Origin: Pseudobacteroides cellulosolvens ATCC 35603 = DSM 2933
Lineage (GTDB): Bacteria > Bacillota > Clostridia > Acetivibrionales > DSM-2933
DNA length: 64,000 nt
NCBI RefSeq assembly: GCF_001262605.1
Contig: NZ_LGTC01000001.1
Coordinates: 2,927,001-2,991,000, forward strand
Direction of reading: 5' to 3'
Part shown: one piece after another, positions 1 through 11,300 of the stretch
Layout of the letters: every line of letters starts with the position of its first letter
Numbering within the stretch: the stretch's first letter is position 1
Translations under genes and position numbers: made by a program
The notes under the pieces: model-generated
Told to the model about the DNA's origin: nothing
Seen by the model: only the letters and a program-made list of their open reading frames with translations
The model's database searches: none

Positions 1-629
1 GTGATATATGCAGAAAAAACCTTTGGAGTACTATAGAGCAGAATTAAAAATATTGTACTAAAGATAATTGAAATGACAGGTTCATGTATAGGTATTAATG
101 CTTTTTTCTCCGGAATAACAGGTAATTGTGACAGACTCCACACGCTTTTTTCCATGAAATCCTTTTCTACTTTGCCCTTATCAGCAGTATTCATATAAGC
201 TCTTTCTGCTATCATAAACGATATGGTGGTCCAGGCAAAGGCCTGCAATCCCCCTGAAAACAATGCACCCAAATAGTCCTTTACTATATCAAGCTCATTT
301 TTTCCCTTTGTAAAAAAGCCTTCTGCCGCAATAGCTATAGTAACCCCTGCAAATACTGCGACAAGTACAATCTTTAATATGAGGATATATTTATCATAAA
401 ACTGTGGTCCTATAAGATAACGCTTAGAGCCCCTGTAATTATCTGCAAGTATTTCCGGATCTCCTAATTCTAAAAGTGCTTTTTGAGCCTTGCTCTCATA
501 TGATGCAGGTTCATCATTCTCTTCAATCATATCATCTATAAGTGTTCTAAGTTCCTTCTCAATATCTGCTCTCTGTTTCTCCGGTAAACTTCTGGTAACA
601 GCATAAACATATCGATTTACCAAATCCAT
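1..629 (-). CDS. HAAS-domain membrane protein, 3' truncated by window edge
   Basis: The reading frame is open from an ATG at 629 to the window edge, so the C-terminus is missing. A clear GAGGAGG ribosome-binding site precedes the ATG. The first ~75 residues form a soluble, charged helical domain (MDLVNRYVYAVTRSLPEK..., then an E/K-rich stretch and GDPEILADNYRG). This is the HAAS/DUF1700-type module found on membrane proteins encoded next to PadR regulators. It is followed by at least three hydrophobic segments (about residues 83-102, 115-140 and 185-205). The gene starts 13 bases after the PadR gene, whose promoter probably drives both. Role by family knowledge: a PadR-controlled envelope protein of unknown substrate. 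Confidence 0.75.
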   Translation of the reverse strand, partial: MDLVNRYVYAVTRSLPEKQRADIEKELRTLIDDMIEENDEPASYESKAQKALLELGDPEILADNYRGSKRYLIGPQFYDKYILILKIVLVAVFAGVTIAIAAEGFFTKGKNELDIVKDYLGALFSGGLQAFAWTTISFMIAERAYMNTADKGKVEKDFMEKSVWSLSQLPVIPEKKALIPIHEPVISIIFSTIFLILLYSTPKVFSAYI

Positions 630-642
630 AAATTTTCCCTCC

Positions 643-984
643 TCAATCCATTAAAAGGTTATCCATTTTCTTAACCATTTCAAACCATTGGCCGCATAGC
701 TTATCATATATTTGCCTTCCATAATCGCTCAGCTGATAGTACTTTCTCGGTTTTGCCGCATCTACATCCCAATTGCTTTCCAGTAGATTTTGTTTTTCCA
801 GCCTTCTAAGTAGTGGATATAGAGTACCTGCTTCTACAGGTATTCCCTTCTCTTCCAGAAGCACAACCAGTGAATACCCATATTGAGGAAGTTTCAATTG
901 ACTTAATACGCTAAGAATAATTGTACCTCGCCTAAGTTCCAGTAATAGGCTGTCAAATAAGTCATCTTGCTTATTTTCTTCCAT
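643..984 (-). CDS. PadR family transcriptional regulator
   Basis: This 113-residue protein has the PadR winged-helix pattern. A helical N-terminus (LRRGTIILSVLS) is followed by the QYGYSLVVLLEEKG...AGTLYPLLRRLEKQNLLES core and the K.RKYYQLSDYGRQ wing. The length is typical of the small PadR subfamily that keeps only one dimerisation helix. It is first in a two-gene operon with the HAAS membrane protein, an arrangement in which PadR usually represses its own operon. Two palindromes overlap the predicted promoter directly upstream, which fits autorepression. The start has a good GGAGGTGAGCC ribosome-binding site. Confidence 0.9.
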   Translation of the reverse strand: MEENKQDDLFDSLLLELRRGTIILSVLSQLKLPQYGYSLVVLLEEKGIPVEAGTLYPLLRRLEKQNLLESNWDVDAAKPRKYYQLSDYGRQIYDKLCGQWFEMVKKMDNLLMD

Positions 985-1003
985 AGGCTCACCTCCTATT
1001 TAT

Positions 1004-1037
1004 ATTATACTGTATGGTACACACTATTGTAAATAGT
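1004..1037 (-). promoter_or_regulatory. padR operon promoter with overlapping palindromic operators
   Basis: Read on the minus strand there is a TTTACA -35 (1028-1033), an 18-base spacer and a perfect TATAAT -10 (1004-1009). A palindrome ACTATT-GTA-AATAGT (1023-1037) covers the -35, and ATAC-T-GTAT (1007-1015) covers the -10. ATAC/GTAT half-sites are common in PadR operators. Binding there would block RNA polymerase, so this is the likely autoregulatory site. Confidence 0.6.
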
Positions 1038-1085
1038 ATAATAATATTTTTTTGCCAATAATATCACAGGATCATTATTGTAAAA

Positions 1086-1121
1086 AAGAACTGACACCAT
1101 TAAAAAACGATGTCAGTTCTT
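1086..1121 (-). terminator. intrinsic terminator after ahcY
   Basis: An 11-bp perfect stem (AAGAACTGACA at 1086-1096 with TGTCAGTTCTT at 1111-1121) is followed on the minus strand by a run of T. It lies about 55 bases past the ahcY stop codon. Confidence 0.85.
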
Positions 1122-1174
1122 GACAAGTTAAGACTATATATATGTTTTACATCAATAAGAAAAGTTATTACATG

Positions 1175-2578
1175 TTAATACTTATAGTGATCCGGCTTAT
1201 ATGGGCCTTCAACAGGAACCCCGATATAATCAGCCTGTTCTTTACTAAGCTTGGTTAGCTTTGCACCTATTTTTTCAAGGTGAAGTCTTGCAACCTCTTC
1301 ATCAAGCTGTTTAGGCAAAATGTAAACTTTTTTCTCATATTTATCTCTGTTCTTCCACAGATCAATTTGAGCAAGAGTCTGATTTGAGAAGCTGTTTGAC
1401 ATTACAAAGGATGGGTGACCTGTAGCACACCCAAGATTTACAAGTCTTCCTTCAGCTAATATAAATATTTCATGCCCTTCCGGGAATATATACTTGTCAA
1501 CCTGAGGCTTTATGTTAACTTTTTTTATGCCTTTATAATTATTAAGCTTATTCATTTGAATCTCATTGTCAAAATGACCTATATTACAGACAATAGCCTG
1601 GTCTTTCATTTTCTTCATATGATCTATGGTTATTATATCTCTGTTACCGGTTGTGGTTACATAGATATCAGCAATACCAAGAGTATCTTCAACGGTTTTA
1701 ACTTCATAACCTGCCATAGCAGCCTGCAATGCACAAATCGGGTCTACTTCTGTTACAATTACCCTTGCCCCAAGACCTTGCAGAGATTGTGCAGAACCCT
1801 TTCCAACATCTCCATAACCGCAAACAACAGCAACTTTTCCAGCTACCATTACATCTGTAGCTCTTTTTATTCCATCAACCAATGACTCTCTGCAGCCATA
1901 TAGGTTATCAAATTTTGACTTGGTGACAGAATCATTAACATTAATGGCTGGAACCAGAAGTTCTCCTCTTTCAACCATTTGATATAGCCTGTGAACGCCT
2001 GTAGTGGTTTCCTCGGAAACACCCTTCCACTCTTTAACTACATTGTGCCATCTTTGGTTGTCTCTTTTAAGACCTTCCTTAAGCAGGCTATTAATGATCA
2101 TAAGCTCTTCATTATCTGTAACCTCATCTAAAATTGATGCATCATTTTCTGCCTTATACCCTCTGTGTATAAACAAAGTTGCATCTCCACCATCATCAAC
2201 GATAAGTTGGGGACCAAGTCCACCAGGGAATGTAAGTGCCTGTTCTGTACACCACCAGTATTCTTCTAGGCTCTCACCCTTCCATGCAAACACCGGAACA
2301 CCTGCTTTAGCTATTGCAGCTGCTGCATGATCCTGGGTTGAGAATATATTACAACTTGCCCATCTCACATTAGCTCCAAGGGCAACAAGAGTTTCAATAA
2401 GAACCGCTGTTTGTATAGTCATATGCAAAGAACCGGAAATTCTAACACCTTTTAATGGCTGCTCAGAAGCATATTTTTCTCTAATTGCCATAAGTCCAGG
2501 CATTTCCTTTTCCGCAATTTCAATTTCTTTTCTTCCCCATTCCCACAAATTTAAATCTGCTATTTTATAATCCGACAT
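1175..2578 (-). CDS. ahcY: adenosylhomocysteinase
   Basis: This cytosolic NAD-dependent enzyme hydrolyses S-adenosylhomocysteine to adenosine and homocysteine, clearing the product inhibitor of methyltransferases. The 467-residue length matches the bacterial form with the ~40-residue insertion. Visible landmarks are [15 protein letters not shown] (substrate domain), the Rossmann motif [15 protein letters not shown] around residues 250-265, [22 protein letters not shown], and the C-terminal KPDHYKY tail whose Lys and Tyr contact NAD of the neighbouring subunit. It is transcribed alone, with its own strong promoter and terminator. No SAH or SAM riboswitch is visible in the roughly 80-base leader. 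Confidence 0.97.
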   Translation of the reverse strand: MSDYKIADLNLWEWGRKEIEIAEKEMPGLMAIREKYASEQPLKGVRISGSLHMTIQTAVLIETLVALGANVRWASCNIFSTQDHAAAAIAKAGVPVFAWKGESLEEYWWCTEQALTFPGGLGPQLIVDDGGDATLFIHRGYKAENDASILDEVTDNEELMIINSLLKEGLKRDNQRWHNVVKEWKGVSEETTTGVHRLYQMVERGELLVPAINVNDSVTKSKFDNLYGCRESLVDGIKRATDVMVAGKVAVVCGYGDVGKGSAQSLQGLGARVIVTEVDPICALQAAMAGYEVKTVEDTLGIADIYVTTTGNRDIITIDHMKKMKDQAIVCNIGHFDNEIQMNKLNNYKGIKKVNIKPQVDKYIFPEGHEIFILAEGRLVNLGCATGHPSFVMSNSFSNQTLAQIDLWKNRDKYEKKVYILPKQLDEEVARLHLEKIGAKLTKLSKEQADYIGVPVEGPYKPDHYKY

Positions 2579-2666
2579 AATTACCTCCTTTAGATAGTAC
2601 TAATAGTTTTCATTAGTTTTATTACAATAATTCATGAAATCACAAATATAATATTTCTCATACTTA

Positions 2667-2695
2667 ATTCTATTACCACATATTAATTTTGTCAA
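2667..2695 (-). promoter_or_regulatory. sigma-A promoter of ahcY
   Basis: The minus strand shows a perfect TTGACA (2690-2695), a 17-base spacer and TAGAAT (2667-2672). Transcription would start about 80 bases before the ahcY ATG. The leader shows no conserved riboswitch core. Confidence 0.75.
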
Positions 2696-2771
2696 CGCAC
2701 AATTGAATTTGGATGAATTTAATTTACTTTGCACTGATTATAATTTAATCTGATTATATTTCACTGTATAT

Positions 2772-2876
2772 TTACAAACTACTTTTAGCTAAAGCCTGTT
2801 CCTTTTTATTACTTATTTCTTTGGCAAGCCAACAATGAGGTCTCGCATAGTAAACCCTGTATAACTCAAAAAGCAT
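2772..2876 (-). pseudogene. short coding-like remnant (34 codons)
   Basis: In the ahcY-DUF2461 gap the minus strand encodes a 34-codon frame with protein-like composition (it contains LYRVYYARPHCWLAKEIS) ending in TAA. There is no ribosome-binding site before its ATG, and no promoter of its own is apparent. I do not recognise the family. It may be the decayed C-terminus of a lost gene, or chance. Confidence 0.25.
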
Positions 2877-2889
2877 ACTTGATATAACA

Positions 2890-2918
2890 TTGACTATCTG
2901 TCAAAATAATAATATTAA
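2890..2918 (+). promoter_or_regulatory. promoter of the DUF2461 gene
   Basis: TTGACT (2890-2895), a 17-base spacer and TATTAA (2913-2918) lie about 25 bases before the start codon of the downstream gene, on the same strand. Confidence 0.5.
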
Positions 2919-2942
2919 AATAACATATTCGGAGGGCACAAA

Positions 2943-3617
2943 ATGAGTTTTAAAGGTTTTTCAATCGATGGATTAAAATTTCTTTTAGAAAATAAATTTA
3001 ACAATAGTAAAACTTGGTATGAAGATCATAAAGATGTCTACAAACAATATGTTTACAACCCATTCGTTCAGCTTATAACAGAACTCGCTCCTTCAATGAC
3101 TGAAATTGACAGCAAGATCATAACCATTCCTTCCAAATTAATATCCAGGGTACGGAGAGATACCCGTTTTTCAAAGGATAAGACTCTGTATAGAGATAAT
3201 GCATGGCTGGTTTTCCTGCGTGATAAATCCCAGATGTCTTCATCCCCTTGCTTTTGGTTTGAAATAAGCCAACGAGGTTCAAGCTACGGTGTAGGATATT
3301 ATGGTGCCCAGGCAGCCTCAATGGCTAATATGCGTGAAATGATACTAAGCGGCCACCCCGCATTTTTAAATGCCTTGAAATGCTACGAATCCCAAGATAC
3401 GTTTGTTATTGGCGGCGAAATGTACAAAAGAAGCAAATTCCCAGACCAGCCAGAAAACCTTAAGTCATGGCTTGACAGAAAAAACATATTCTTTGAATGT
3501 GCACAAAATGATTTTAAGCTAGCATTTTCACAAGAATTACCGGATGTTTTGAAGAACGGTTTCACAAGCCTAAAACCTATCTATGAATTTTTATGTGCTA
3601 TAGAGCTAAGTCAATGA
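2943..3617 (+). CDS. DUF2461 family protein
   Basis: This 224-residue soluble protein belongs to the DUF2461/TIGR02453 family. It shows the family's opening phenylalanine-rich segment (GFSIDGLKFLLENKFNNSKTWYEDHK), the central SRVRRDTRFSKDKTLYRDNAW motif and the FWFEIS..G..YGVGYY strand pair. The biochemical function of the family is not established, and no signal peptide or membrane segment is present. The start is fixed by a GGAGGGCACAA ribosome-binding site. It stands alone between ahcY and a convergent transporter gene and ends at a large palindrome that can act as terminator for both strands. Confidence 0.85.
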   Translation: MSFKGFSIDGLKFLLENKFNNSKTWYEDHKDVYKQYVYNPFVQLITELAPSMTEIDSKIITIPSKLISRVRRDTRFSKDKTLYRDNAWLVFLRDKSQMSSSPCFWFEISQRGSSYGVGYYGAQAASMANMREMILSGHPAFLNALKCYESQDTFVIGGEMYKRSKFPDQPENLKSWLDRKNIFFECAQNDFKLAFSQELPDVLKNGFTSLKPIYEFLCAIELSQ

Positions 3618-3704
3618 TCAAAAAAATAACTTCCGCTTTTTACGCGAGTGTTGACTTAACTCATCAACACTCGCGTAAAAAGCGGAAGTAACTTTTCATT
3701 CATG
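3614..3704. repeat. dispersed palindromic repeat, copy 1 (also a terminator hairpin)
   Basis: Perfect 26-bp inverted arms at 3629-3654 and 3664-3689 enclose a 9-base loop. They are flanked by ATGATCAAAAAA on the left and TTTTCATTCATG on the right. The arm core (ACTTCCGC...GCGGAAGT) and both flanks recur at 61230-61326, and the left flank recurs at 51481, so this looks like a mobile palindromic element (MITE- or REP-like). It lies between convergent genes and could terminate both. Confidence 0.7.
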
Positions 3705-3736
3705 GTATTAGTAATATATAAATTTTAACTTTGTAA

Positions 3737-5014
3737 TCATATTAATAAATATCTGAAATAAATGTATCCAGTTGCTATCAGCAGTGTAAAAAGCATCAAT
3801 GGGAAAGCAACTTTAAAATAACCACCGAATGTTATCTTGTGCCCGTGTTCATCTGCTATACCCGTTGCAACAACATTAGCACTTGCTCCAATAATAGTCC
3901 CATTACCTCCTAAACAAGCTCCAAGGGAAAGTGCCCACCAAATGGGCATAAGTTCCATACCTGACATTGCTCCCATATCCTTAATCATAGGTATCATGGT
4001 AGCTACAAAAGGTATATTATCAATGAAAGCTGATGCAATAGCAGATACCCACAGAATAGCAAGGCTCATTAGAACAAGATCCCCATTTGTAATGTCCAAC
4101 ACTCCCTGAGCCAGCATTTTAATAATACCTGCCTCTTTTATACCCCCTACCATAATAAATAAGCCTACAAAGAAGAATATGGTTTTCCATTCTACCTCGT
4201 GTAGAATTTTCTCAGGCTTAAGTCCTGATATCAAAAGCAAGGCTACAGCACCGGTGATTGCAATTGTAGCTGATTCAAAGTGCAGTACTCCATGAAGCAG
4301 GAATCCTATAATTGTCAGCCCTAGTACAATCAAACTTTTTATTAAAAGTTTGTGATTTTTTATGCATTTATACTCATCCATAGCCAAAATCTTGTCTTTT
4401 GCCTCTTGGGTTGTTTTTAATTTCTTTCTATATATCAAAACAAATAAATATGTGGTTACAAAAAGAAGAGGAATGGCAATTGGAGCATCATTTAAAATAA
4501 AATCCATAAAGCTTATCTTAACCGAACTTCCTATCATTATATTTGGCGGATCACCGATAAGTGTAGCTGTACCGCCAATATTTGAAGAAAAAATTTCTGC
4601 TATGATAAAAGGTACCGGATTTATGTGTAAATCCTTTGCAATGCTAAGCGTAACAGGAAGTATTAACAAAACTGTTGTGACGTTGTCCAATAGTGCCGAT
4701 AAAATGCCTGTTATTATGGATAGAAGTACAATAATTTTTACAGGCTCACCCTTTGATATTTTTGCGACCTTAACCGCAAGATATTCAAATACACCGGTTC
4801 TCTTCATTATCATAATGATTATCATCATGCTGATTAATAGTCCTAGTGTATTGTAATCAATCTCCATGAATGCAGTTTCCTGGGTTATAATCCTAAAAAG
4901 AATCATCAAAACGGCACCGCTTAAAGCTATAACTGTCCTATCAAACTTATCCCATACAATTAGTGCATATGCAGCAATAAAAATTACTGCTGAAATAATT
5001 ACCTGGCTATCCAT
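3737..5014 (-). CDS. ArsB/NhaD superfamily ion transporter
   Basis: This integral membrane protein (425 residues from the preferred start) has about 11-12 hydrophobic segments. It has the inverted repeat of the ArsB/NhaD (P-permease, CitMHS-like) superfamily: the first half contains SALLDNVTTVLLILPVT and FSSNIGGTATLIGDPPNIMIG, and the second half SAFIDNIPFVATMIPM and LGGNGTIIGASANVV. These D-N and G-G-x-T-I-G motifs line the ion and substrate site. Likely substrates are sodium/proton exchange or an oxyanion; the sequence alone does not decide. I prefer the second ATG (5014) because the GAGAGGGG ribosome-binding site is too close to the ATG at 5020. Expression is probably controlled through the leader upstream. 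Confidence 0.85.
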   Translation of the reverse strand: MDSQVIISAVIFIAAYALIVWDKFDRTVIALSGAVLMILFRIITQETAFMEIDYNTLGLLISMMIIIMIMKRTGVFEYLAVKVAKISKGEPVKIIVLLSIITGILSALLDNVTTVLLILPVTLSIAKDLHINPVPFIIAEIFSSNIGGTATLIGDPPNIMIGSSVKISFMDFILNDAPIAIPLLFVTTYLFVLIYRKKLKTTQEAKDKILAMDEYKCIKNHKLLIKSLIVLGLTIIGFLLHGVLHFESATIAITGAVALLLISGLKPEKILHEVEWKTIFFFVGLFIMVGGIKEAGIIKMLAQGVLDITNGDLVLMSLAILWVSAIASAFIDNIPFVATMIPMIKDMGAMSGMELMPIWWALSLGACLGGNGTIIGASANVVATGIADEHGHKITFGGYFKVAFPLMLFTLLIATGYIYFRYLLI

Positions 5015-5139
5015 TATCATACCCCTCTCAATTTGTTGTAATAAATCATTTTTAATCCAGCAATGCGATACTTCACTTGTTTTTCATATTATATATATTA
5101 ATTTCTCCAATTATTATGGAGTCAGTATTTTTAAGCATG

Positions 5140-5275
5140 AAAAAGGATGGAAAACTTAAGTTATAAGCTCTCCACCCTAAAAGCCGAATTCTTGAAACGG
5201 ATAAATCCGCCAACCGGAAATAATTTTACTATTTATAATTGCATTCATTATACCATAATTATATATGGTAGGCAA
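5140..5275 (-). promoter_or_regulatory. promoter and attenuator-type leader of the ArsB/NhaD gene
   Basis: The minus strand carries TTGCCT (5270-5275), 17 bases and TATAAT (5247-5252). About 60 bases into the transcript comes a stem GGGUGGA/UCCAUCC (5171-5177 with 5145-5151) followed by five U, well before the start codon at 5014. Upstream of it are a CGGA-UUUA-UCCG hairpin and a conserved-looking UUCCGGUUGGCGG segment. A terminator inside the leader of an ion transporter suggests a riboswitch or other attenuation. I could not match it to a known class. Confidence 0.45.
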
Positions 5276-5360
5276 TTATAAAATGTTGCTGATGAATCAG
5301 TAACTTTTTATATCATTTCCGAAAATATACGGCTGTTTTAATCTCATGAATATTAAGTTA

Positions 5361-8300
5361 TTACTGCACTTCTTTTATACTGATTGTATCCATAAAGAGA
5401 TCACTGTTATCCGGTATTGCATTTCCCAGGTAGAATAACAGCCTGCTGTCCGGATCTGTAACATTTGCAGTAAATGTATATGTATATGTCTGCCATGCTG
5501 TAGTCACTGCAATATTACTGCTGTTTATAGGATTTACAACACTATATACATTATTTGGAACAGTCCTTCTTATCAATACCATTCGTGGAATATTAAAAGC
5601 AGTTGTGGCTTTTGCCCTGAAAGTAAGTCTATATGTTTTGCCTGCTTCAATCCTGACCCCCATGGCATTAACATGCATAGCTCCTATTTCCGTACCCTTT
5701 GTTGTACAGTGGACCTTAAGCCCTGCCGGTTGGGTATCATAATTTACTGTATCCCTTGCAATGGTACCTGATGCACCTTTTTTGGCATCATAGTATATCG
5801 CCCAATCTGAAGTGTTGTCATTAAATGACGGATTTGACATTGATTCGGTAATTTCATTGACTATAGCCTCTTTGAAACTTACAGTATCAATATAAAATTG
5901 AGCACCGTCAGGTAAGGCATTTCCCATCTCAAAATTCAAGCGGGCAGCAGGATCAGATCCTGTAGCAGTAAGTACATAATGGTAGTTCTTCCAGGCAGTT
6001 GTAATAGCTATATTGTTTACTGTACTGGAATAGTTTGTATAAGGAGTATTGTTTTTTATTAACTTGAAGTATGGGATATTAAATGCATGTGATGCCTTTG
6101 CCCTGAATGTAAGATTATAGGTTTTTCCATCCTCAACATTAATACCATTTATCATTAATTGTATCTGGGAAGTACCTGTTCCCTTTGTCACACAGTTTAC
6201 CTTGTAGCCTGCCGGCTGTGTGTCGAAGTTTACTGTATCCCTTGCTCCAGTGGCGACTGCACCGCTTGTTGTTGCCGACCAAACTATCCAGTTTGCCGCA
6301 TCGTATGTCAATGATGTATTTGCAACTAGTTCTGCCGGTGCACTGACCTCAGTAAAGCTAAATGTATCAAGATACAAAGTTGCACCATTCGGTATTGCAT
6401 TACCAATTAATAAGTTGATTCTAGCATTGGGTTCTGTCGTATTGATTTTGAAAGTATAGGAATAGGTCTTCCAGCCGGTTGTCACTTGTGCATTCTTAGC
6501 TACAGCATAGAATGTATAGGGAGATACATTTTTTATCAAAGCAATTCTGGGAATTGTAAATACTGATGTAGCTTTTGCTTTGAATGTAAGATTGTAATAC
6601 TTCCCTTTCTCAATTGAAGTATTTGTATATACCTGTATGCTGTCATCCTTTGTCCCTTTGGTTATGCATTTTACAGCAAATCCTGCCGGGGCAGTATCGA
6701 AATTTACCGTATCCCTAGTCCATTCTACAGATGCACCTGCAGCAGAACTAGCAAAACAATTCCATCCCGAAGTATTGCTGTCAAAGCTCATATTGGCAAG
6801 CTGAGATGAGGGCTCAACCCCCTGTATAAGGTTACCCGACTGGTATACAGTTATTTTATTGCTGTCAACATAGTCTTTACTTACACCGTCAAATGAATAA
6901 TCATTTGTCTGGGTGTAGAAAGTCCAGTCTTCTCGATTGAATCTGGCCTTTACTTCAACATTCTCACCCGGTTTAAGTATTGGAGTAGTTGTCTGGAATC
7001 CTATCTCAAGGTAATAATCCGCCTTATCCTTAGGTGAACCCATCTTAACAAAGGTTCCTGTGACATGTGGGCTTATAGGTGTCCAATCGCAGGTGAATTT
7101 CTGCGGCACATCCTTATCTACCGTATAATAGTAGCGAAGCTTTAATGTATTTAGGTCAACATTTTCTGTACCAGTATTGATTATCTTGAATGTAGGTGTA
7201 ATATTATTGTTCTGTGCATCAATAATCTGGTTGTAGAACATAGTCTTAATTGATGAATATCCGTAACCGTATACATTGAAATCCCATAATGAATAAGGAT
7301 TTGAATTTATACCTCTTAGTGTGGCTTTCATTCTTACATACCTTGCCTTAACCGATGAGAGCCTTATTTCATCAATTCCACCATCTCCGGATATTGTTGA
7401 ATACACATCTCTCCATGCCATATCGTCATTTGATACTTGTATCTTGTAGTACTTGGCATGATAATCCTCTCTCCAGTTAAGCCGTACCTTTGCGATTTCA
7501 TATTCCCTTCCGAGATCAACCCTGACCCACTGGTTATCACCATGCATAGAAGTCCATTTGGTGCTGGAGTCTCCATCAACGGCAAATTTTGTTGCATTAA
7601 GAGTGTCAAAAGTTGAGCTTGCAGTTATTGGTTTATTTAAAGCCAGGTCCATAGGAGCTCTTTCGGTCCTTACAACAATGCTTGCACTTGTTGCAAGAAG
7701 AGTTTTTGAGGAATTATACGCCTTAATCTGGTAGGTATAATCCTTGTCAGGAACAAGTCCTGTTCTTGTATAGTTCTTTATACCCCATAATGTACTTATC
7801 AAGGTTGTTCCTTCATAAACCTCATAGTAGGAAACTCCTGTAACATTTGGTGTATTCCATCCAATCGCTATCATATCATAAGCGACTTGAGTAGCAAATG
7901 GTGCAAAATTAGTTGATCCCGGCTTACTTGATACAACAGCTATAACCCTTGCCTGGGGAACAACTTCCCTCAGCTGGCTTGCACTCTGCCACTCAAGCTT
8001 TATGGCACCGCTTCCGTCAGCTGCATACTCAACAATTATGTCGGCAGGTTTTCCTGCTGTAAGCGTGCATTTTCCGCTTAAAGCACCCTTACCTTCAGCT
8101 ATCAACTTGCCGTCAACCCAAAGGGTTGCCTTTCCGCTCGGTACTGTAAGGTAGAATGTATGCTCCTCAGAGTATCTTGCCTGGAGCTTGCCGGACCATC
8201 TCATTGAATAAGTAGAATTGTTAACCAATCCACCTGCCGGTCCTTTGGTTGTAAAATCGAAATCAACAACCGGATCCACAGTTGAAAGCCTTGATTCTGA

Positions 8301-11300
8301 AAAATACTTGCTATCAAAGTATTCTGCCATAAAACCATTATTGCTGTCAGGATAAGTTGATTCATTATACTTAACTGACTTGTAGGCAGTTTTGTATTTT
8401 TCACCCTCATAAATATATTCATACTTGATGTTAAGCTTAGTAGTGTTGTTAATATCACCTATGTCAGCCTGGTAGGTATTTCCGTTTTTAACCATATCAT
8501 AAGTTTTTGAAGTTACAGCAGCAATATCGCTTAATGTTACCTTGACTGTTGTAGGTATGATATCTTTATTGTCAACCTTTATACCTGTAAGGTTTAGTTT
8601 TACTCTTCCTGTTGCACTATCCCTTGTAAATGAATATTCCAATTGACTTTCGACAGGGTTCTTGGTTTTATAACTTAACTCTTTTTTAGTTGAAGTAACA
8701 GTATCAACTCCAGAACCATAAGATAGACTATAAATCAGCCTTGAGTCCTCTACTAATTTACCTAGGTTAACTTCCCAACTATCTCCGTTTTTAACCATAG
8801 GCACCTTTACTTCAGCTTCATTACCCTTTTTATAAGTAATACTCATAGTATCAGGTTTAAATGGGTTTATAACATTAACTTTGAGTAATACATCATTATT
8901 ATCCTTTTCAAACAGCTTAACCTGATACAAGCTATCTGTATTTTCGGGATTTTGATACTCTACCTTGTATTCATAGATCGGTGTTGTAAATGAAGCTCCG
9001 GTTATTACATAATTGAACTGGTATTTCACCATAGTTCCACTGTTTACCATCCCAACATCAATAGTCCATCCATCACCTACCTTTACAGGTGTTCTGGTTA
9101 TGGACGTTCCATTAACTTCAAGTTTTGCAATCTGAATTGAGGAAACATTTGCACCCTTTACTTTTATATAAAGGTTCCTTCCTGACAGAATTACCTGTCT
9201 GGATAGATCTTCTGCTGCGTTTCCATTATCGACTACGTACACAACAATTTTCTTCTCTATGGTGGTGTTTGGATACATTACTTTGGCGTATGCATAGTAT
9301 TCTCCAGGTTTTGTTGATGCAGGTACAGTAATCTTGACCTTACCCTGAGAATCAGCCGAAGTAACCAGATATGTTTGCGACGAAGTCAATACAGGTTTTC
9401 CATTGTTGTTAACATTGATATAAGTAGATTCTCCAGGTGCTAATATAACACTTATTGGAGCTGTATCAAAATTAGGAACAATTCCCGGTGGCACTACTGT
9501 AAATGGAACTGATGTTGGTGAATAAATAGAACCGTTCCTGGTTCTTAAATCACCTGATAAAGAACCGTCAGGTACAGATACGGTTAATTTATTTTCAGTC
9601 CTTGACACGATATTCAATGTTTTTACCATACCTGAAGGTGTAGTTATTTCTACAGTAGTCTGGGATGTAAAGCCTTCTCCGTATATATCAAATACATCAC
9701 CAACCGAAACCCTTTTATTTGATACCGATGAAATATCCGATGCAATGTCTGATGATGTAACAGTAACAACAAAGCTTCCCACATTGCTGTAAGCACTTTC
9801 ATAAACACTGTCCACAATACTTACTGCTTCAAACTCTATATTATAATCTTTATCTTCGGCAGTAGAAGGCACAGTAATCACAGCCTCAATTTCCTCATCC
9901 ATTACCACCTGACTTTTATTAAGCTTTACTATAAAACCTGCCGGACTGGATTTAACCTTGATTCCGGCTGTTCCTTTAAATCCGGTCTTGGAGTCAAGTC
10001 TTGCATAGAATTTTCCTGTTGCACCCTTCTTGATTTTACCTGTATCTCTTGCCTTTACCCATTCAAAATCAGACTTGACTATCTTGATTTTTTCACTCCA
10101 TGTCTGGGTATTTACAGTCCCTGACGCAAGTACAGGTCCTACAACTTTAAGGGTATATTCTCCAACTGCAATACCCTGCGGAATCTTGGCTGCAATTCTT
10201 CCAATGCCGCTTTCATCAGGAATTATTTCCAATGCCTGTTCCACATTTGCAGAATCAACAAGTTTAACTATACATCCCTTCAATAACTGAGTTCCGTATA
10301 CATCTAAAACTCCTCCAGTCATCGAACTGAAAGTATCCTGATTTATGCTCTTTAAACTCAAAGCCGGCAATGTGAACTTGCAAGGAATTGTTATTTCTTT
10401 ATAATTGCTTGGGTTACTTGAGTTATATACACTTAATGTCACTGACAACGGTGTGTTTGCATCTGCCATTGCCTTTGCCTGTGCTGCGTCTACATTTGCA
10501 AATAGAGATAAATTAAAGTTATATGCACCTGCAGCAGTAGGTGTTATGTAATCACCTGCATCTACACTATCATCTCCAAGCTTAACGCTTATTGCATCTC
10601 CCAACAGACTTTTTGAACCCAAATCAACATTGCTTTTTGTGACGCTCTTTACCTGAACCAGTATTTTAGACTTGTCCAAGGTATTATCCAGTGTATTTAT
10701 TATAATCTTACCTTTGGTGCTTCCTTCTACTGGTATCTCAACTGGTGATGCCATGCCGCTTGTAACACTTGCAAGAATATTGCTTGTTGACCTTTGGAGC
10801 CATACATCAACCTTGTCCGACTCTGGTCCTAATGTAATATTATTGCTTATAGTCTCAAAACCAAGCTTGCCACCAAAGTCATATATAAATCCTTTGCTTT
10901 GATCAATGTATTTATACGGAACAATATAGACCGAAAGCATTGTAGGCTTGTATGATGCTTCCCCATTTGTAACCGATAGGTACTCTGTGAATTGCCCTAT
11001 TCTTGCTTTTGTCATGTTACCGATATTGATTTTTCTTGTTCCCTTATATACTCCGCCAACATAGCAGTCTGCAAATATCATATAACCATCTGCCGATTTT
11101 GTAGTGCTCTTGAAGTTCACATCAAGATTATACATATATATCGGTGCAGTACCGTAACAGGTAGCAAATGCATCGGGTTTTGGTACTTTCTGCATTGTAT
11201 TATTTATAATGTCAAATTTCTTGATAGTACCGTTTTCTTTATACTCTTCACCGCTTGTAAAATCCTCAGATCCGCCTTCTGTTTCAAAAAGATCTCCATC

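Noticed and set aside
2579..2700. SAH or SAM riboswitch before ahcY
   Set aside because: The ~80-base leader is AT-rich and lacks the conserved cores.
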